64,000 bases of DNA from Ignavibacteriota bacterium. Its GTDB lineage: Bacteria; Bacteroidota; Ignavibacteria; Ignavibacteriales; Melioribacteraceae. A model generated the notes under the pieces. It was not told the DNA's origin and searched no databases. It worked only from the letters and a program-made list of their open reading frames with translations. Each line of letters starts with the position of its first letter. Within the stretch, counting starts at the first letter, position 1. Both the position numbers and the translations under genes were made by a program. The stretch covers positions 62,001-126,000 of the forward strand of contig PAAX01000002.1 of assembly GCA_002698995.1 (NCBI GenBank), written 5' to 3'. This document shows, piece by piece, positions 10,201 through 19,027 of this stretch.

Positions 10201-10324
10201 TCTTGGTGTTGTTAGTATTGGGGGATTAATAGTTTCAACAATATTAACTCTCTTTGTAATTCCGGCATTCTACTATATAACTTCAAGAAAGAAATCAGAA
10301 GGGGTTATTGTAGATAAGATTTAA
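7232..10324 (+). CDS. RND (HAE1/AcrB-type) efflux permease lacking the usual proton-relay residues
   Basis: 1030 residues, the normal RND length, with TM1 right at the N-terminus (NRPILTTMGIFVFLIFGLL), two large periplasmic loops and two six-helix bundles (~340-530 and ~855-1020). The start has AGGGGAA just upstream. In TM4, where AcrB has Asp-Asp, this protein reads GVLVANSVVVLEN (Ala405-Asn406); in TM10 the AcrB Lys940 position is Asn927 (GIVVNNAIL). The canonical H+ relay is therefore absent, so the energising ion or mechanism may differ, although I recall related Bacteroidota permeases that also lack the Asp pair. Substrate is unknown; drugs, lipids or metabolites are all possible. Confidence 0.93.
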   Translation: MILAKTSINRPILTTMGIFVFLIFGLLAYFSLNLDQMPDVEIPYVTVQTVYPGAGPKEIETLVTKRIEDAVSTVSQIESINSYSLDGVSIIIIEFSLSKDVDVANQEVKDKIDAILNDLPDASESPIIQKVDIRAFPIIDIVLSGDLDPRELYRIADKTLKDRFSQIQGVARVDITGGQEREIRVILENKDIYENLISMPQLLQILAAHNMNMPGGYFQIDDQEFTVRMDGEFESLEAIEELQIPTPFGYKKLRQFAAVADSGKDIRQRTVYFDGIKEFRNENVVRLGIVKSAEGNAVEVADAVKEALPEIQASLPSGTSLEMVNDESVFIKSTVDDTMSNIILGIIFTSIVLLVFLSDFRSTVIVALSMPTSIISTFLLLQAFGLTLNMMTLMGLSVSVGVLVANSVVVLENIFRHKKTGMDNKRSAYTGTTEVLVAVLASTLTNIVVFLPIANMSSMVGRFLSELALAASFATIFSLIFSFTLTPMLASLILPQKLTYGKLSSKLNDIFHSWDNYYQKLLAKTLANKKRALIVIVISFVLFIASTIIYAPNIGFEFMPNLDDGKLKVEVELPEGYNLYETAEVLSNIENRLKEYPEVEYLLTNLGKISDLNTGSNMAIMSIQLVDQDERDAGLDEMISTFVNDLSNIPNARILIDYGSGMGMGGAPIQFYLLGQDLDVLEEWKNKIVTELKDVPGLINFDNSSRAGKPEITIFPKREKLAEAGITVQEIALTLRAAIAGLESSKYRELGEEYDITITLNDKNVDTPEEVGDIPVVTQSGVVYKMAELADVNFTVGYTKILHRDKYTTVQFTGSPAPDVPLGNVTAEIDNRLSSLDFPPGYSYIWGGNVKMMNDMIADMLFAFVLAILLTYMLLAAILESFLQPFFILLTIPLAMIGVFASLFHTNISFGITSLMALIMLIGIVVNNAILMLDYTNQLVRDEGRPVKEALIQACPTKLKPILMSTIAIILGMLPMALGIGDAGKEMRMPLGVVSIGGLIVSTILTLFVIPAFYYITSRKKSEGVIVDKI

Positions 10325-10408
10325 TTGTAATTGATAATAAATATTATTTGAAATTTAGAAGATTTTTAGGAATAGTAAATTTACTTAACATAAAAGGTTG
10401 AGGTGAAT

Positions 10409-11185
10409 ATGAAAAAGCCCCTTCAAATTGAGTTTGAATCAGATTTTGTTAAGTGTTCAATTTCTGATAGAATTGCCGTTCTTAAATTTAAGTGTAATGC
10501 ATTTGAAGCACTTACAAATTTAGATCATGCAAATAAAGTTTTACCTTGGTTTGATTTGGTTGAGAATGATCCAAACATTAAAGGAGTTATAGTATTTACT
10601 GAAAAGAATTGTCAAGGTGAAGATGCATATGTTAATTTCTTATCCGAAATTACCGGGAGAAAAATTGAAAAAGATAAGCTTGATGAAATAACCAGGTTTG
10701 AAAAATCTGATATAAGAGCGATTGAAATTAATATGCTTATTATTCTTATCAGAAAAATCTATTCGTTCAAGAAAATATTTTTCTCTGCTGTAAACGGGGA
10801 AATAGTTACACCATTTTTAGGATTAAGTTTGGCAAGCGATTTCAGATTTGTTACCAACGATTTTAAAATGCTTTTTTCTCATGTGAAATTTGGACTTCAT
10901 CCTAGTGGTGCCGTCCCCTATTTATTACCAAAATATCTTAACAGACAGGTTGCAATGAATTATTTATTGCGGGGCGGTTCTATTAATGCTGAAGAAGCAT
11001 TACGATTTAATCTGGTAAATGAAATTCTTCCAAGCGAAAACTTTGAAGAAGATTGCATAAAAAAAGCAAATGATTATGTTTATTTGAGCATGAGCACTTT
11101 GAAAAGCACTAAATCACTTATGAATATAAATCTGAAGGAACTAGAAGATTACTTTAATATAGAATCGAATTATACCTATAAATAA
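10409..11185 (+). CDS. Crotonase-fold (enoyl-CoA hydratase/isomerase-like) protein
   Basis: About 258 residues with the crotonase fold, recognised from AVNGEIVTPFLGLSLASDFRF (second oxyanion-hole region) and the downstream GLHPSGAVPYLLPKYL and NAEEALRFNLVNEIL segments. Where true hydratases have Glu residues (PE..LG..PG..G) there is His-Val-Lys and Ser, and the first oxyanion motif (A-G-x-D) is also degenerate, so it may not be a hydratase. Start: GAGG at 10400-10403 precedes the ATG at 10409 by 5 nt; an in-frame GTG at 10403 is the alternative. It lies 84 nt behind the RND gene and may be cotranscribed, with no obvious functional link. It ends in a strong hairpin shared with the convergent recQ. 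Confidence 0.75.
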   Translation: MKKPLQIEFESDFVKCSISDRIAVLKFKCNAFEALTNLDHANKVLPWFDLVENDPNIKGVIVFTEKNCQGEDAYVNFLSEITGRKIEKDKLDEITRFEKSDIRAIEINMLIILIRKIYSFKKIFFSAVNGEIVTPFLGLSLASDFRFVTNDFKMLFSHVKFGLHPSGAVPYLLPKYLNRQVAMNYLLRGGSINAEEALRFNLVNEILPSENFEEDCIKKANDYVYLSMSTLKSTKSLMNINLKELEDYFNIESNYTYK

Positions 11186-11203
11186 GTTTTGAATAATTTT
11201 ATT

Positions 11204-11232
11204 AAGGCTGATTGAAACTGTCAATCAGCCTT
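11204..11232. terminator. Bidirectional hairpin terminator
   Basis: AAGGCTGATTGA and TCAATCAGCCTT make a perfect 12-bp stem with a 5-nt loop between the convergent crotonase-fold and recQ genes. T-tracts on both sides are weak. Confidence 0.7.
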
Positions 11233-11235
11233 AGT

Positions 11236-12693
11236 TTATTCGTCATCCTCTATCAGATCGCAAATATCACAGTTGCCGCATTTCTTTTCATCATAAAAAC
11301 CAAAGTAATTTGATATGTAGATTCTTCTGCAATTTTCAGTTTTATAATAATTAACCACGGAAAGCAGTTTTTTATTGTCATTCAATAACTTCTCTTTCAG
11401 CAGTTCTTCACTTTGAAGCTCATGCGGCAGTTCATTAATTATTTTTAAATTTTTATTTTCGATATCCCCTTCCGTAACTCCATATCTATCAAGCATCGAT
11501 AAGACAGTTTTAACTCTAAAATCACTTTTATCTTTAAAACTCATTTCTTCTCTTAAGTAATCAAATCCAATCGAGTTTGCAGCTTCCATATTATTTTTAA
11601 GAAGATCATACATTCTCGAATAATAATTTGCATCCGGATTTGCCCATTTAATAAATTCCATTTGAGTATAAAGATCATCTTGATTATACAATAGCATACA
11701 AAGCGAATCTTTGCCGTCTCTTCCGGCTCTTCCTATCTCTTGGTAATAAGATTCAATTGATGATGGAACTTCGGCATGAATTACAAATCTGATATCTGCT
11801 TTATCTATTCCCATTCCAAATGCATTAGTAGCAAGTATAACATCTTGTTTACCGCTTAAAAAGTCTCTTTGTATCTGCTTTCTTCTTTGTGAATCAAGTT
11901 TACCATGATAAATTCCGTGCCGGTATCCTTTATCTCTAAGCTTCTGTGAATAGTACTCAAGCTTCTTGATCAAAGAAAAGTAGATTATTCCTGATCCCTT
12001 ATAATTATCAAGCACATTTGTTATTGCTTGAAAAGTTGCTTTCTCATCAAATACATCAACTGCTTCCAATCTTAAATTCGGTCTGTTAATTCCTTCATGA
12101 AAAATTTTTATTTCTGATTTTTGAAGACCGAGTTTATTTACAATATCTTTCTGAACATTTAGAGTTGCAGTTGCAGTAAGCACTATTGTTAAAGGATTTC
12201 CAATTAGACCTCTGAACTCGGCTATTCTAGAATAATCCGGACGAAAATCATGTCCCCACTCAGAAATACAATGTGCCTCATCAATAGCAAGTAGATCAAT
12301 CTTTGCGGTTTTTATTTTCTCAATGAATTCTTTCTTTCTGAATCTTTCCGGAGTAACGTAAAGTAGTTTTGTTTTTCCTTCAACAAATGAATTTAATCTT
12401 CTTTCTCTTTGATCCGGTTTAACAGTCGAGTTTATAAATTCAGCAGGAATATTTTTTCTTTTCAACGCATCAACCTGATCCTGCATTAAAGCAATTAAAG
12501 GACTTATAACAATCGTTCCCCCGTTAAACATTAGTGCCGGAATTTGATAACAAATGGATTTACCGGCTCCTGTAGGCATCAATACTAGTGAATGCTTTTT
12601 ATCATTGGTAATTCTATTTATTATTTCCTCTTGACTTCCTCTGAAAGAATCATGTTTATAATAATGCTTCAATATTTCTAGTGCTGTTTTCAA
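11236..12693 (-). CDS. recQ: RecQ-family ATP-dependent DNA helicase, short form
   Basis: 485 residues. Walker A is MPTGAGKS (~39-46), the DEAH box with the RecQ aromatic loop is IDEAHCISEWGHDF (137-150), and helicase C motifs include ATNAFGMGIDKADIRFVIH and QEIGRAGRDG. The RecQ zinc-binding site is present as Cys455, 472, 475 and 478. The protein ends just after it, so the winged-helix and HRDC domains are missing, as in the short RecQ/RecS forms. It unwinds 3'-5' during recombination and repair. It starts 12 nt after a TetR gene on the same strand, so the pair is likely one transcript. Confidence 0.93.
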   Translation of the reverse strand: MKTALEILKHYYKHDSFRGSQEEIINRITNDKKHSLVLMPTGAGKSICYQIPALMFNGGTIVISPLIALMQDQVDALKRKNIPAEFINSTVKPDQRERRLNSFVEGKTKLLYVTPERFRKKEFIEKIKTAKIDLLAIDEAHCISEWGHDFRPDYSRIAEFRGLIGNPLTIVLTATATLNVQKDIVNKLGLQKSEIKIFHEGINRPNLRLEAVDVFDEKATFQAITNVLDNYKGSGIIYFSLIKKLEYYSQKLRDKGYRHGIYHGKLDSQRRKQIQRDFLSGKQDVILATNAFGMGIDKADIRFVIHAEVPSSIESYYQEIGRAGRDGKDSLCMLLYNQDDLYTQMEFIKWANPDANYYSRMYDLLKNNMEAANSIGFDYLREEMSFKDKSDFRVKTVLSMLDRYGVTEGDIENKNLKIINELPHELQSEELLKEKLLNDNKKLLSVVNYYKTENCRRIYISNYFGFYDEKKCGNCDICDLIEDDE

Positions 12694-12705
12694 TTTTACC
12701 TTAAG

Positions 12706-13302
12706 CTATTTTATTTTTAGAATGTTATTAATCTGTATCTCAGAAATTTTTAAGAATTCTTTATAGTTTGCCGGATGTTTTCTTGTTAGATAAAGAATTA
12801 AAATTCCCAAAACAGTATATCTTAAACTGCTGCTCATTAATTCCTTTTCATCAATAGTAATCAAATTATTTTCAGTTAAATAATTCCATTCTTCTTCACA
12901 AAGTCTGTCTAAAAAGGAGTATATCATTTCAACTGTCGGCTGCTTTTTGCCTGCAATTTCGTTTGTCTTTTCTATATAAAACAATTCAAAAATACCAGGA
13001 TATTGAACAAAATATTTCATATAAGATTGAGTGATAACTTTTATTTTCTGAAATCCTTGTTCTGCTTTTTTTGAATCTTTTTGAACTAAAGTAGTGCATT
13101 CATCCTGAAAATCTTTAACGCACTCAAAGATTAGATCTTTCACATCTTTGAAATAATTATAAAGAGTTGCATAAGAATACCCTGCTCTCTCTGCAATATT
13201 TCTTACACTGATATTTTTTAATCCTTCCCCTTTTAAGATTTCCTTAGCCGAATCAATAAAGTAGGAACGCATTCTTTCCTCTTGAATTTCTTTGTTCACC
13301 AT
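12706..13302 (-). CDS. TetR/AcrR family transcriptional regulator
   Basis: 198 residues. The DNA-binding part is typical: RMRSYFIDSAKEILKGEG, NISVRNIAERAGYSYATLYNYF and KDVKDLI. The C-terminal helical domain has no signature I know. It precedes recQ by 12 nt, an unusual partner for a TetR protein; its true targets may be elsewhere. A perfect 15-bp palindrome 32 nt upstream of its start is a good candidate for autoregulation. The upstream neighbour on the same strand ends in its own terminator, so this gene starts a new unit. Confidence 0.88.
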   Translation of the reverse strand: MVNKEIQEERMRSYFIDSAKEILKGEGLKNISVRNIAERAGYSYATLYNYFKDVKDLIFECVKDFQDECTTLVQKDSKKAEQGFQKIKVITQSYMKYFVQYPGIFELFYIEKTNEIAGKKQPTVEMIYSFLDRLCEEEWNYLTENNLITIDEKELMSSSLRYTVLGILILYLTRKHPANYKEFLKISEIQINNILKIK

Positions 13303-13334
13303 ATTAGTTCCAATTATTTAATAGCGCTAATATA

Positions 13335-13349
13335 ATTAACACTGTTAAT
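13335..13349. promoter_or_regulatory. Palindrome upstream of tetR-recQ, candidate operator
   Basis: ATTAACA-C-TGTTAAT is a perfect palindrome (7-bp arms) 32 nt upstream of the TetR start codon on the minus strand, where an autorepressor would bind. Confidence 0.5.
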
Positions 13350-13378
13350 ATTTCCAAATTGTATTAATAAAAAGATAA

Positions 13379-13410
13379 GGATCGACTCCCGTTTTAATGG
13401 GAATCAATCC
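13379..13410 (-). terminator. Intrinsic terminator of the large PEPCK-like gene
   Basis: On the minus strand a 12-bp stem (GGATTGATTCCC with GGGAGTCGATCC, two G-T pairs) and 8-nt loop is followed by TTATCTTTTTATT. It lies just after the stop of the 1148-residue gene. Confidence 0.75.
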
Positions 13411-13424
13411 TTTAAGAAATAGAA

Positions 13425-16400
13425 TTATCTATAAAGAGGATCTAAACCGATATAGCCATGAAGGTTTTTCAGATATTCTGGTGATTTTACATATTTAAGA
13501 TGTTCATCAGCTTTATTCAACTTCTCTTTTAAGTCATTCAACTGTTCTTCGGAAATATTGTAAGATTTTTTAATTACATCCGAAAGGTAATCAACATGTC
13601 TGTGCCACAATGCGATATCGTTTTTCTGTTTGTTAATGAGTCTCTCTTTATACCAGTCGCTGCCTAAAAGATACTCTCTTGTAAACATTTCTCTTATATC
13701 AGAATCGCTTATATCTTTGCCGTTATAATCACCGAAAGCCATAATGTGAAGTATAGCCTTTAACGGAGGACATGCAGCATTTATACTTCCATCATTAAAA
13801 TACATTTTTGCTACACGCTGCTGGGCTTCAACAATATTGTTTACCCCGTCAACAAAATCTTCTAATGACTGCAATTCAGGTTTTAACATTTCTTCATTAA
13901 ACACCGCATCAGGATTTTCAAATACTCTTCCTAAAAATGTTCTTGCAAACTTATCGGTAATTCTATAACCCAATCTGCTTGCCAGCACTTTCTTTCCTTC
14001 ATATTCAAAATCTTCTAATTTTTCAAGATACTTATGCTCAATTAAAAATTCATGCTCTCGCTCTTCCGGACGAAGTCTGCTCCATAATTCAGGAACTAAA
14101 AGACTTATATCATGATCGACTCGATATTTTGGTCCAACATAACCGGCAGCAGTTGTAAAACCATCATACCCGGTTAGGATAAATGATACCAAGGCATTGT
14201 TCAAATCCGTAATTGCACATAACGCATTAAATGGTCCTTTAGTTAAAGCCCCTTCTGAACCTGCTCCGGTTGTAGATGGAGATTTTCCGGTTAGACTGCA
14301 GACAAAGTCCATAAATAATTCAGGAAGTTCTTGAAAGTGAATTGGATTATATACTGCTAAAGATCTTATTCCCTTTTCGGGCGGATTATTTCTTCTTCCG
14401 GCTAATACTGAACTAACCGGAGTTACAACTGATTTTTCAATTGGAATCTTATTAAATAATCTTGTTCCAACTTCGGATACATACTTTTCTTTGTGTTTAA
14501 TTAAATCAGGACGATTCTGCAAATAACGCATATTCTTTGAAGGTTGTCCTTCAAATATTCTTGGATGAGAAGAAGAAACAAAATATTTATGATCTTTATC
14601 ATTAATTACATTTTCTATTAATCTCTTAATAGGAGTTGTATATTTATCAAACTCAACTGCATCGGAAATTATTTCTTCAGCATCTTTAACGGTTAACGGT
14701 TCAAAATTTGAGATGAAAGTATTCGGTTCTGCTAAATCTGTTTCAGCTTGTTTATCATAACCTCTGTGAATTGCTTCATCAGGTCGCTGGAAAAATCTAT
14801 ACTCACAGTTTTGAGTAAACTTTACTGCGGGATGATCTTTACCGATATACTCAAATTCATTAATAGGAATTACGGTAGAAACGGTAATGTCATCTTCCAT
14901 TTGAATTTTATCCGAAGCAATAAAATCTTGACGCAGCTTAAATGTTCTCCATGAATTATCATTCATCAAACCGACTCTGAGATAGCTGGCAACTAGTTTT
15001 CTGTTTTTGAATTTCAATTCATTACCATGTTTGCCGTCAATAATATCAACAGAAAAATAATCTCTCCAATTATTACCCCACTCCGGTTTATAAAATCTTT
15101 TTACGATATAAACCAAACCTTTTATGTAATGTGGAATTGATTTCAACCACTTATTGTATTCATCATTATATCTTGAAGGTGAAGGAGTAAGAAGTTTAAT
15201 AACTGATCCGAGTGATCTTTCGGGACTAAGAATAGGTCTGCTTTCTCCGGCATCAGGATAAATCTCTTTGAATCTTTTACTGTAATCTTTATTGATAATT
15301 TCTTCAACAAATTTGAAATCTTTTTCATAATCAGCCGTAAAGAAAGGACCATAAATTATTGCATCTGTAATTGACTTTGAAATTTCAGATTTTCCACCCC
15401 CCGAAACGGTACATGGTTTATGACAGAAAGTTCCTTCTGCACTTGTTCCAACCAATCTCCACGACGGAATAAAAGGATTCTTTTCCATTCTGATTTTGTA
15501 TCCCGAAGGAAGTACATAAATATGGGAAGGATGAAGTCTTATTGATTTCTCAACTCCGTTTTTATTCCATGATACTTTTTGTTCAACAAGCTCAAATTTA
15601 GAATCTTCCGGCACATAAATAATATCTTCATAATTTTTATCTACAGCAAATCCTTGCTCTTTATAATCCATAATGGAAGAATACATTTTGATCATTTCAT
15701 CAAAGCCGGTGTTGTTTGTGTTCAACTGGTTATCGTCCTTAAATCCATCACCTAAATTATAACTTGGGAATGCAGTTGAACCGCCGGCATGTTCTTCTTC
15801 AACATTTCCGTATAAATTAGCTGCATAACTAATTTGGGTTTTTACTTCTTTCTTGGAATAGCCGAAATAATTATCTGCAATAACTGTTACAATAATTCCT
15901 TCATCGGTTCTTGCTGTAATTTTGAAAGCACCGCCGTTATTGTAAAATTCATCTTCATTTTCCCAGCACATACCATCACGTTTTTGTCTTTCAGTTGCTT
16001 CCGAAATATGAGGGAGTCCTAATTCTTTCTTTTTTAATTTGGTTAAATGAGGAGCTAAAATTACACATCCTGTATGACCAGACCATCCTTCAATATCTAA
16101 TGCTGCATCATTCTCAGGTAAATACGGATCGCCGGCATTTCCAAAAATTGATTCAACAAAATCCAAATTGCTCACTAAATTTCCCGGAGCAAAGAATCTG
16201 ATCTCCATGCTTTTAGATTTACTTTTTCCGGGGACCTCAGGACTAACAAACGGTCTAAGTAATAGCGAAACAAATATTTCAGCTTTCTCTTCTTGAGAAG
16301 CTGTATAAGGTAATTGCAATAATTCACTTGGTGGATTTAATGCCTCAGTTAGTAATCTTGCAAATGTAACTTTAGGAACTGCTTTTTTATCATCGGGAAT

Positions 16401-16871
16401 TGGCAATCCTCCCTCTGCAATATGAAAAACACCTTTGGTTGTTCTTCTATCATTTTTAGGATTATGTAAAATTCCCTGCTTAATTCTGTATGAACTAATT
16501 ATATCTGACACGAACTCATCTTTATCTGGTGGAATTGATAGAGTTCTAGCAAGATCATGCGACTCTAAAATAAAAGTAACCGAGGGTAATCTGAATCCTA
16601 GTTCTTCTTTATAATCCGATAAATATTTATCTAAAAAGTCTTGAATTCTCTGGTCAGCCGGACAAAGATAATTTGATAAAAGTCTGTTTTTCTCTTTATG
16701 ATTTTTAATCAAATCATTTGCTAAATCCAAAAATCTTGTGTCCTTTAATCCCTTAAACACTGGTCTGTTAAGGGCTGCAAGCTTTAGATTGATATACTGC
16801 GCAAGTCTCTTTGTTTTAAGTAATTCATTTTTTCCATCACTATTAATTCCTAAAGATTTTCTTAAGTCCAT
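13425..16871 (-). CDS. Very large P-loop enzyme, candidate PPi-type phosphoenolpyruvate carboxykinase
   Basis: A single 1148-residue soluble protein without signal peptide or membrane helices. A glycine-rich segment, CTVSGGGKSEISKSI near the middle, resembles the kinase-1a loop of PEP carboxykinases. Near residue 880 is a second conserved-looking block, SPSTTGAGSEGALTKGPFN. The length of about 1100-1150 residues fits the pyrophosphate-dependent PEP carboxykinases described from Entamoeba and Propionibacterium, which are distant relatives of GTP-PEPCK. My assignment rests on length and this loop, not on a search, so treat it as a hypothesis. Start: ATG at 16871 with GAGGA 5 nt upstream; a TTG 12 nt earlier is less likely. 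The gene stands alone, divergent from trmO, with its own terminator. Confidence 0.5.
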   Translation of the reverse strand: MDLRKSLGINSDGKNELLKTKRLAQYINLKLAALNRPVFKGLKDTRFLDLANDLIKNHKEKNRLLSNYLCPADQRIQDFLDKYLSDYKEELGFRLPSVTFILESHDLARTLSIPPDKDEFVSDIISSYRIKQGILHNPKNDRRTTKGVFHIAEGGLPIPDDKKAVPKVTFARLLTEALNPPSELLQLPYTASQEEKAEIFVSLLLRPFVSPEVPGKSKSKSMEIRFFAPGNLVSNLDFVESIFGNAGDPYLPENDAALDIEGWSGHTGCVILAPHLTKLKKKELGLPHISEATERQKRDGMCWENEDEFYNNGGAFKITARTDEGIIVTVIADNYFGYSKKEVKTQISYAANLYGNVEEEHAGGSTAFPSYNLGDGFKDDNQLNTNNTGFDEMIKMYSSIMDYKEQGFAVDKNYEDIIYVPEDSKFELVEQKVSWNKNGVEKSIRLHPSHIYVLPSGYKIRMEKNPFIPSWRLVGTSAEGTFCHKPCTVSGGGKSEISKSITDAIIYGPFFTADYEKDFKFVEEIINKDYSKRFKEIYPDAGESRPILSPERSLGSVIKLLTPSPSRYNDEYNKWLKSIPHYIKGLVYIVKRFYKPEWGNNWRDYFSVDIIDGKHGNELKFKNRKLVASYLRVGLMNDNSWRTFKLRQDFIASDKIQMEDDITVSTVIPINEFEYIGKDHPAVKFTQNCEYRFFQRPDEAIHRGYDKQAETDLAEPNTFISNFEPLTVKDAEEIISDAVEFDKYTTPIKRLIENVINDKDHKYFVSSSHPRIFEGQPSKNMRYLQNRPDLIKHKEKYVSEVGTRLFNKIPIEKSVVTPVSSVLAGRRNNPPEKGIRSLAVYNPIHFQELPELFMDFVCSLTGKSPSTTGAGSEGALTKGPFNALCAITDLNNALVSFILTGYDGFTTAAGYVGPKYRVDHDISLLVPELWSRLRPEEREHEFLIEHKYLEKLEDFEYEGKKVLASRLGYRITDKFARTFLGRVFENPDAVFNEEMLKPELQSLEDFVDGVNNIVEAQQRVAKMYFNDGSINAACPPLKAILHIMAFGDYNGKDISDSDIREMFTREYLLGSDWYKERLINKQKNDIALWHRHVDYLSDVIKKSYNISEEQLNDLKEKLNKADEHLKYVKSPEYLKNLHGYIGLDPLYR

Positions 16872-17064
16872 AAATGTCCTCAATAAATGTTTTATATTTT
16901 CACAAACAAAGATATGCTTTATCGAGAAATAAATCTCTATAATGCAACTCTTTTTACACTATTTTAACAAAATAATAACTTTAAAATCAAATGATACTGT
17001 AGAATAATAATTTTACATCACAAAAGTGGATTGTTCAATTAAATGATTATAGTAATTTTGTAAT

Positions 17065-17874
17065 ATGGCAGAAATAATGATACATCCGATAGGAGTTTTA
17101 GAATCTGAATTAGAACATCGATATGAAACCCCAAGACAAGGAATATTATCCGAGGGAATCACGTCAGTAATAAAGCTCTTTCCAAAAAATAATTTTGAGC
17201 AGGCTTTAAAAGATCTTGAAGGTTTTGAGAGAATTTGGGTGATTTATCAATTTCATCTTAATAAGAATTGGAAACCTTTAGTAACTCCGCCAAGACATAC
17301 TAGAAGTAAAATTGGTGTTTTTGCAACCAGGTCACCACACAGACCCAACCATATTGGTTTAAGCTGCGTTAAACTCGAGAGGATTGATAAACTCAATATT
17401 TATATCTCAGGTTCTGATATTCTTAACGGTTCTCCAATTCTCGATATCAAACCTTATCTTCCTTATTCCGATTCATTCCCTAATGTAAAAACAGGCTGGG
17501 TTAAAAGCGGTTTAGAAACTATCTTTAAGGTTGTATTAGAAAGTAAAGCAGTACTTCAAACTGATTGGCTTAAAAAGTATTCCAAAATCCATCTTGTAAA
17601 CTTTGCAAAACTTCAGCTTGAGTTCTCTCCTACAGATGCTTCTAGAAAAAGAATCTCAAATATTTTGGATGAAAATCTTAATCCGACTAATAATTATGTT
17701 CTTGCTTACAGAACATGGAGAATTATTTATTTAGTAGATGAGGAAAGCAAAAAAGTAATTATTACAGAGATTAAATCGGGTTACAGCAAAGAGGAATTGC
17801 TGCATTCAGCGGTTGATAAATATGAAGACAAAGAACTTCACAATAATTTCATTAAACATTTCAATTACGATTGA
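17065..17874 (+). CDS. trmO: tRNA (N6-threonylcarbamoyladenosine-37) N6-methyltransferase TrmO
   Basis: 269 residues. The N-terminal ~140 residues are the TrmO/TsaA-like beta-barrel: IHPIGVLES at the start, PRHTRSKIGVFATRSPHRPN (SAM-binding/dimer signature) with NHIGLS, and NGSPILDIKPYLPYSD. The remaining ~120 residues form a C-terminal extension also seen in longer family members. The enzyme adds a methyl group to t6A37 in some tRNAs. It is divergent from the large PEPCK-like gene and convergent with alr, with only 4 nt between the stop codons and no terminator hairpin. Confidence 0.9.
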   Translation: MAEIMIHPIGVLESELEHRYETPRQGILSEGITSVIKLFPKNNFEQALKDLEGFERIWVIYQFHLNKNWKPLVTPPRHTRSKIGVFATRSPHRPNHIGLSCVKLERIDKLNIYISGSDILNGSPILDIKPYLPYSDSFPNVKTGWVKSGLETIFKVVLESKAVLQTDWLKKYSKIHLVNFAKLQLEFSPTDASRKRISNILDENLNPTNNYVLAYRTWRIIYLVDEESKKVIITEIKSGYSKEELLHSAVDKYEDKELHNNFIKHFNYD

Positions 17875-17878
17875 TTCT

Positions 17879-19027
17879 CTAATCGATTAGTTTTCTTTCT
17901 ATTTTTTCGGATAATCTAGTTAACAACTCATAATTCAGTCCGTTGTTCATTTCAGCAAAACTTGATACTGATATTTCATGATCTCCTTGTTTGCCAATGA
18001 GAATAACTTCATCACCTATTTTTACATTATCGATAAGACTAATATTTATAAGTATCATATTCATGTTTACAGTTCCAATAACTTCCGCTCTTTTACCATG
18101 CAGAAGAACGTGACTATTATTACTTAGTGTTCTGCTGTATCCGTTTGTATAACCAACAGGAACAATTGCAACATTCATTTCTTCCGCAGCTTGAAATCCA
18201 AATCCGTATCCAACAAATTCGCCTTGGTGAACTTTTTTAACAGACATAATTTTTGATTTCCAAACAACTGCTCTTTCAAGAGGATCGACATAAAGCTTAT
18301 GGTTGCTTAAATATTTAATGTAAGCTTCTTTTGTGGGCCAGTATCCAAAAATCATAATACCGGTTCTCACCATGTCCAATCTGTAATTTGGATAATTCAA
18401 TGCTCCGGCTGAACTAGCTACATGTTTGATTTTCGGTTTAATACTATTTTTCTCTAAATATTTTAGTCGCTGTTGAAATACTTTATACTGCTGAGTTATT
18501 CTAACATGGTTAGCTATACTTTCTGCACCAGCAAAATGAGTAGATGTTCCTTTAATAAAAAAGTATTTCTTATTTTCATTTAGAATTTTAACTGCTTCGC
18601 ATAATTGGTTTTTTGTAAGACCGGTTCTGTTCATTCCGGTTTCAATCTCTAAATGAATAACGGCTTTTTTATTTAATCGTTTTGAATATTTTAATGAAGT
18701 CTTGAGTATCTCCAGATCAAAGACATTAAATTCAATTCCATTTTTAATAACCCAACTAAAATCTCCGGGTTCTATGTATCCCATAATCATAATGTTTGAT
18801 TTTTTGATAGACGACTTAAAAGCTCTTTTTGCTTCTTCAGAACTGAAAACAGAGAAATGATTAATACCTAATTGTTCTAATGCGGGAACTGCTATTTCAA
18901 TTCCATGACCGTAAGCATTTCCTTTAATAACAGCGGATATTTTTACTTTATTACCGACTAACTCTTTTACAAACTTTACATTTTTTGCTAAAGCTGATTT
19001 CTTTATTTGAATTATTGAAGTACTCAT
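17879..19027 (-). CDS. alr: Alanine racemase
   Basis: Fold-type III PLP enzyme of ~382 residues. The PLP lysine is in ISAVIKGNAYGHG (Lys35 from the chosen start); EIETGMNRTGL and VRTGIMIFGYWP are family blocks, and GEFVGYGFGF near the C-terminal domain holds the region of the second catalytic Tyr. It interconverts L- and D-Ala for peptidoglycan. I start it at the ATG ending at 19027: its A overlaps the TGA of the upstream gene (TGATG), a sign of translational coupling; a longer frame to 19075 would overlap that gene by 49 nt. Confidence 0.92.
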   Translation of the reverse strand: MSTSIIQIKKSALAKNVKFVKELVGNKVKISAVIKGNAYGHGIEIAVPALEQLGINHFSVFSSEEAKRAFKSSIKKSNIMIMGYIEPGDFSWVIKNGIEFNVFDLEILKTSLKYSKRLNKKAVIHLEIETGMNRTGLTKNQLCEAVKILNENKKYFFIKGTSTHFAGAESIANHVRITQQYKVFQQRLKYLEKNSIKPKIKHVASSAGALNYPNYRLDMVRTGIMIFGYWPTKEAYIKYLSNHKLYVDPLERAVVWKSKIMSVKKVHQGEFVGYGFGFQAAEEMNVAIVPVGYTNGYSRTLSNNSHVLLHGKRAEVIGTVNMNMILINISLIDNVKIGDEVILIGKQGDHEISVSSFAEMNNGLNYELLTRLSEKIERKLID

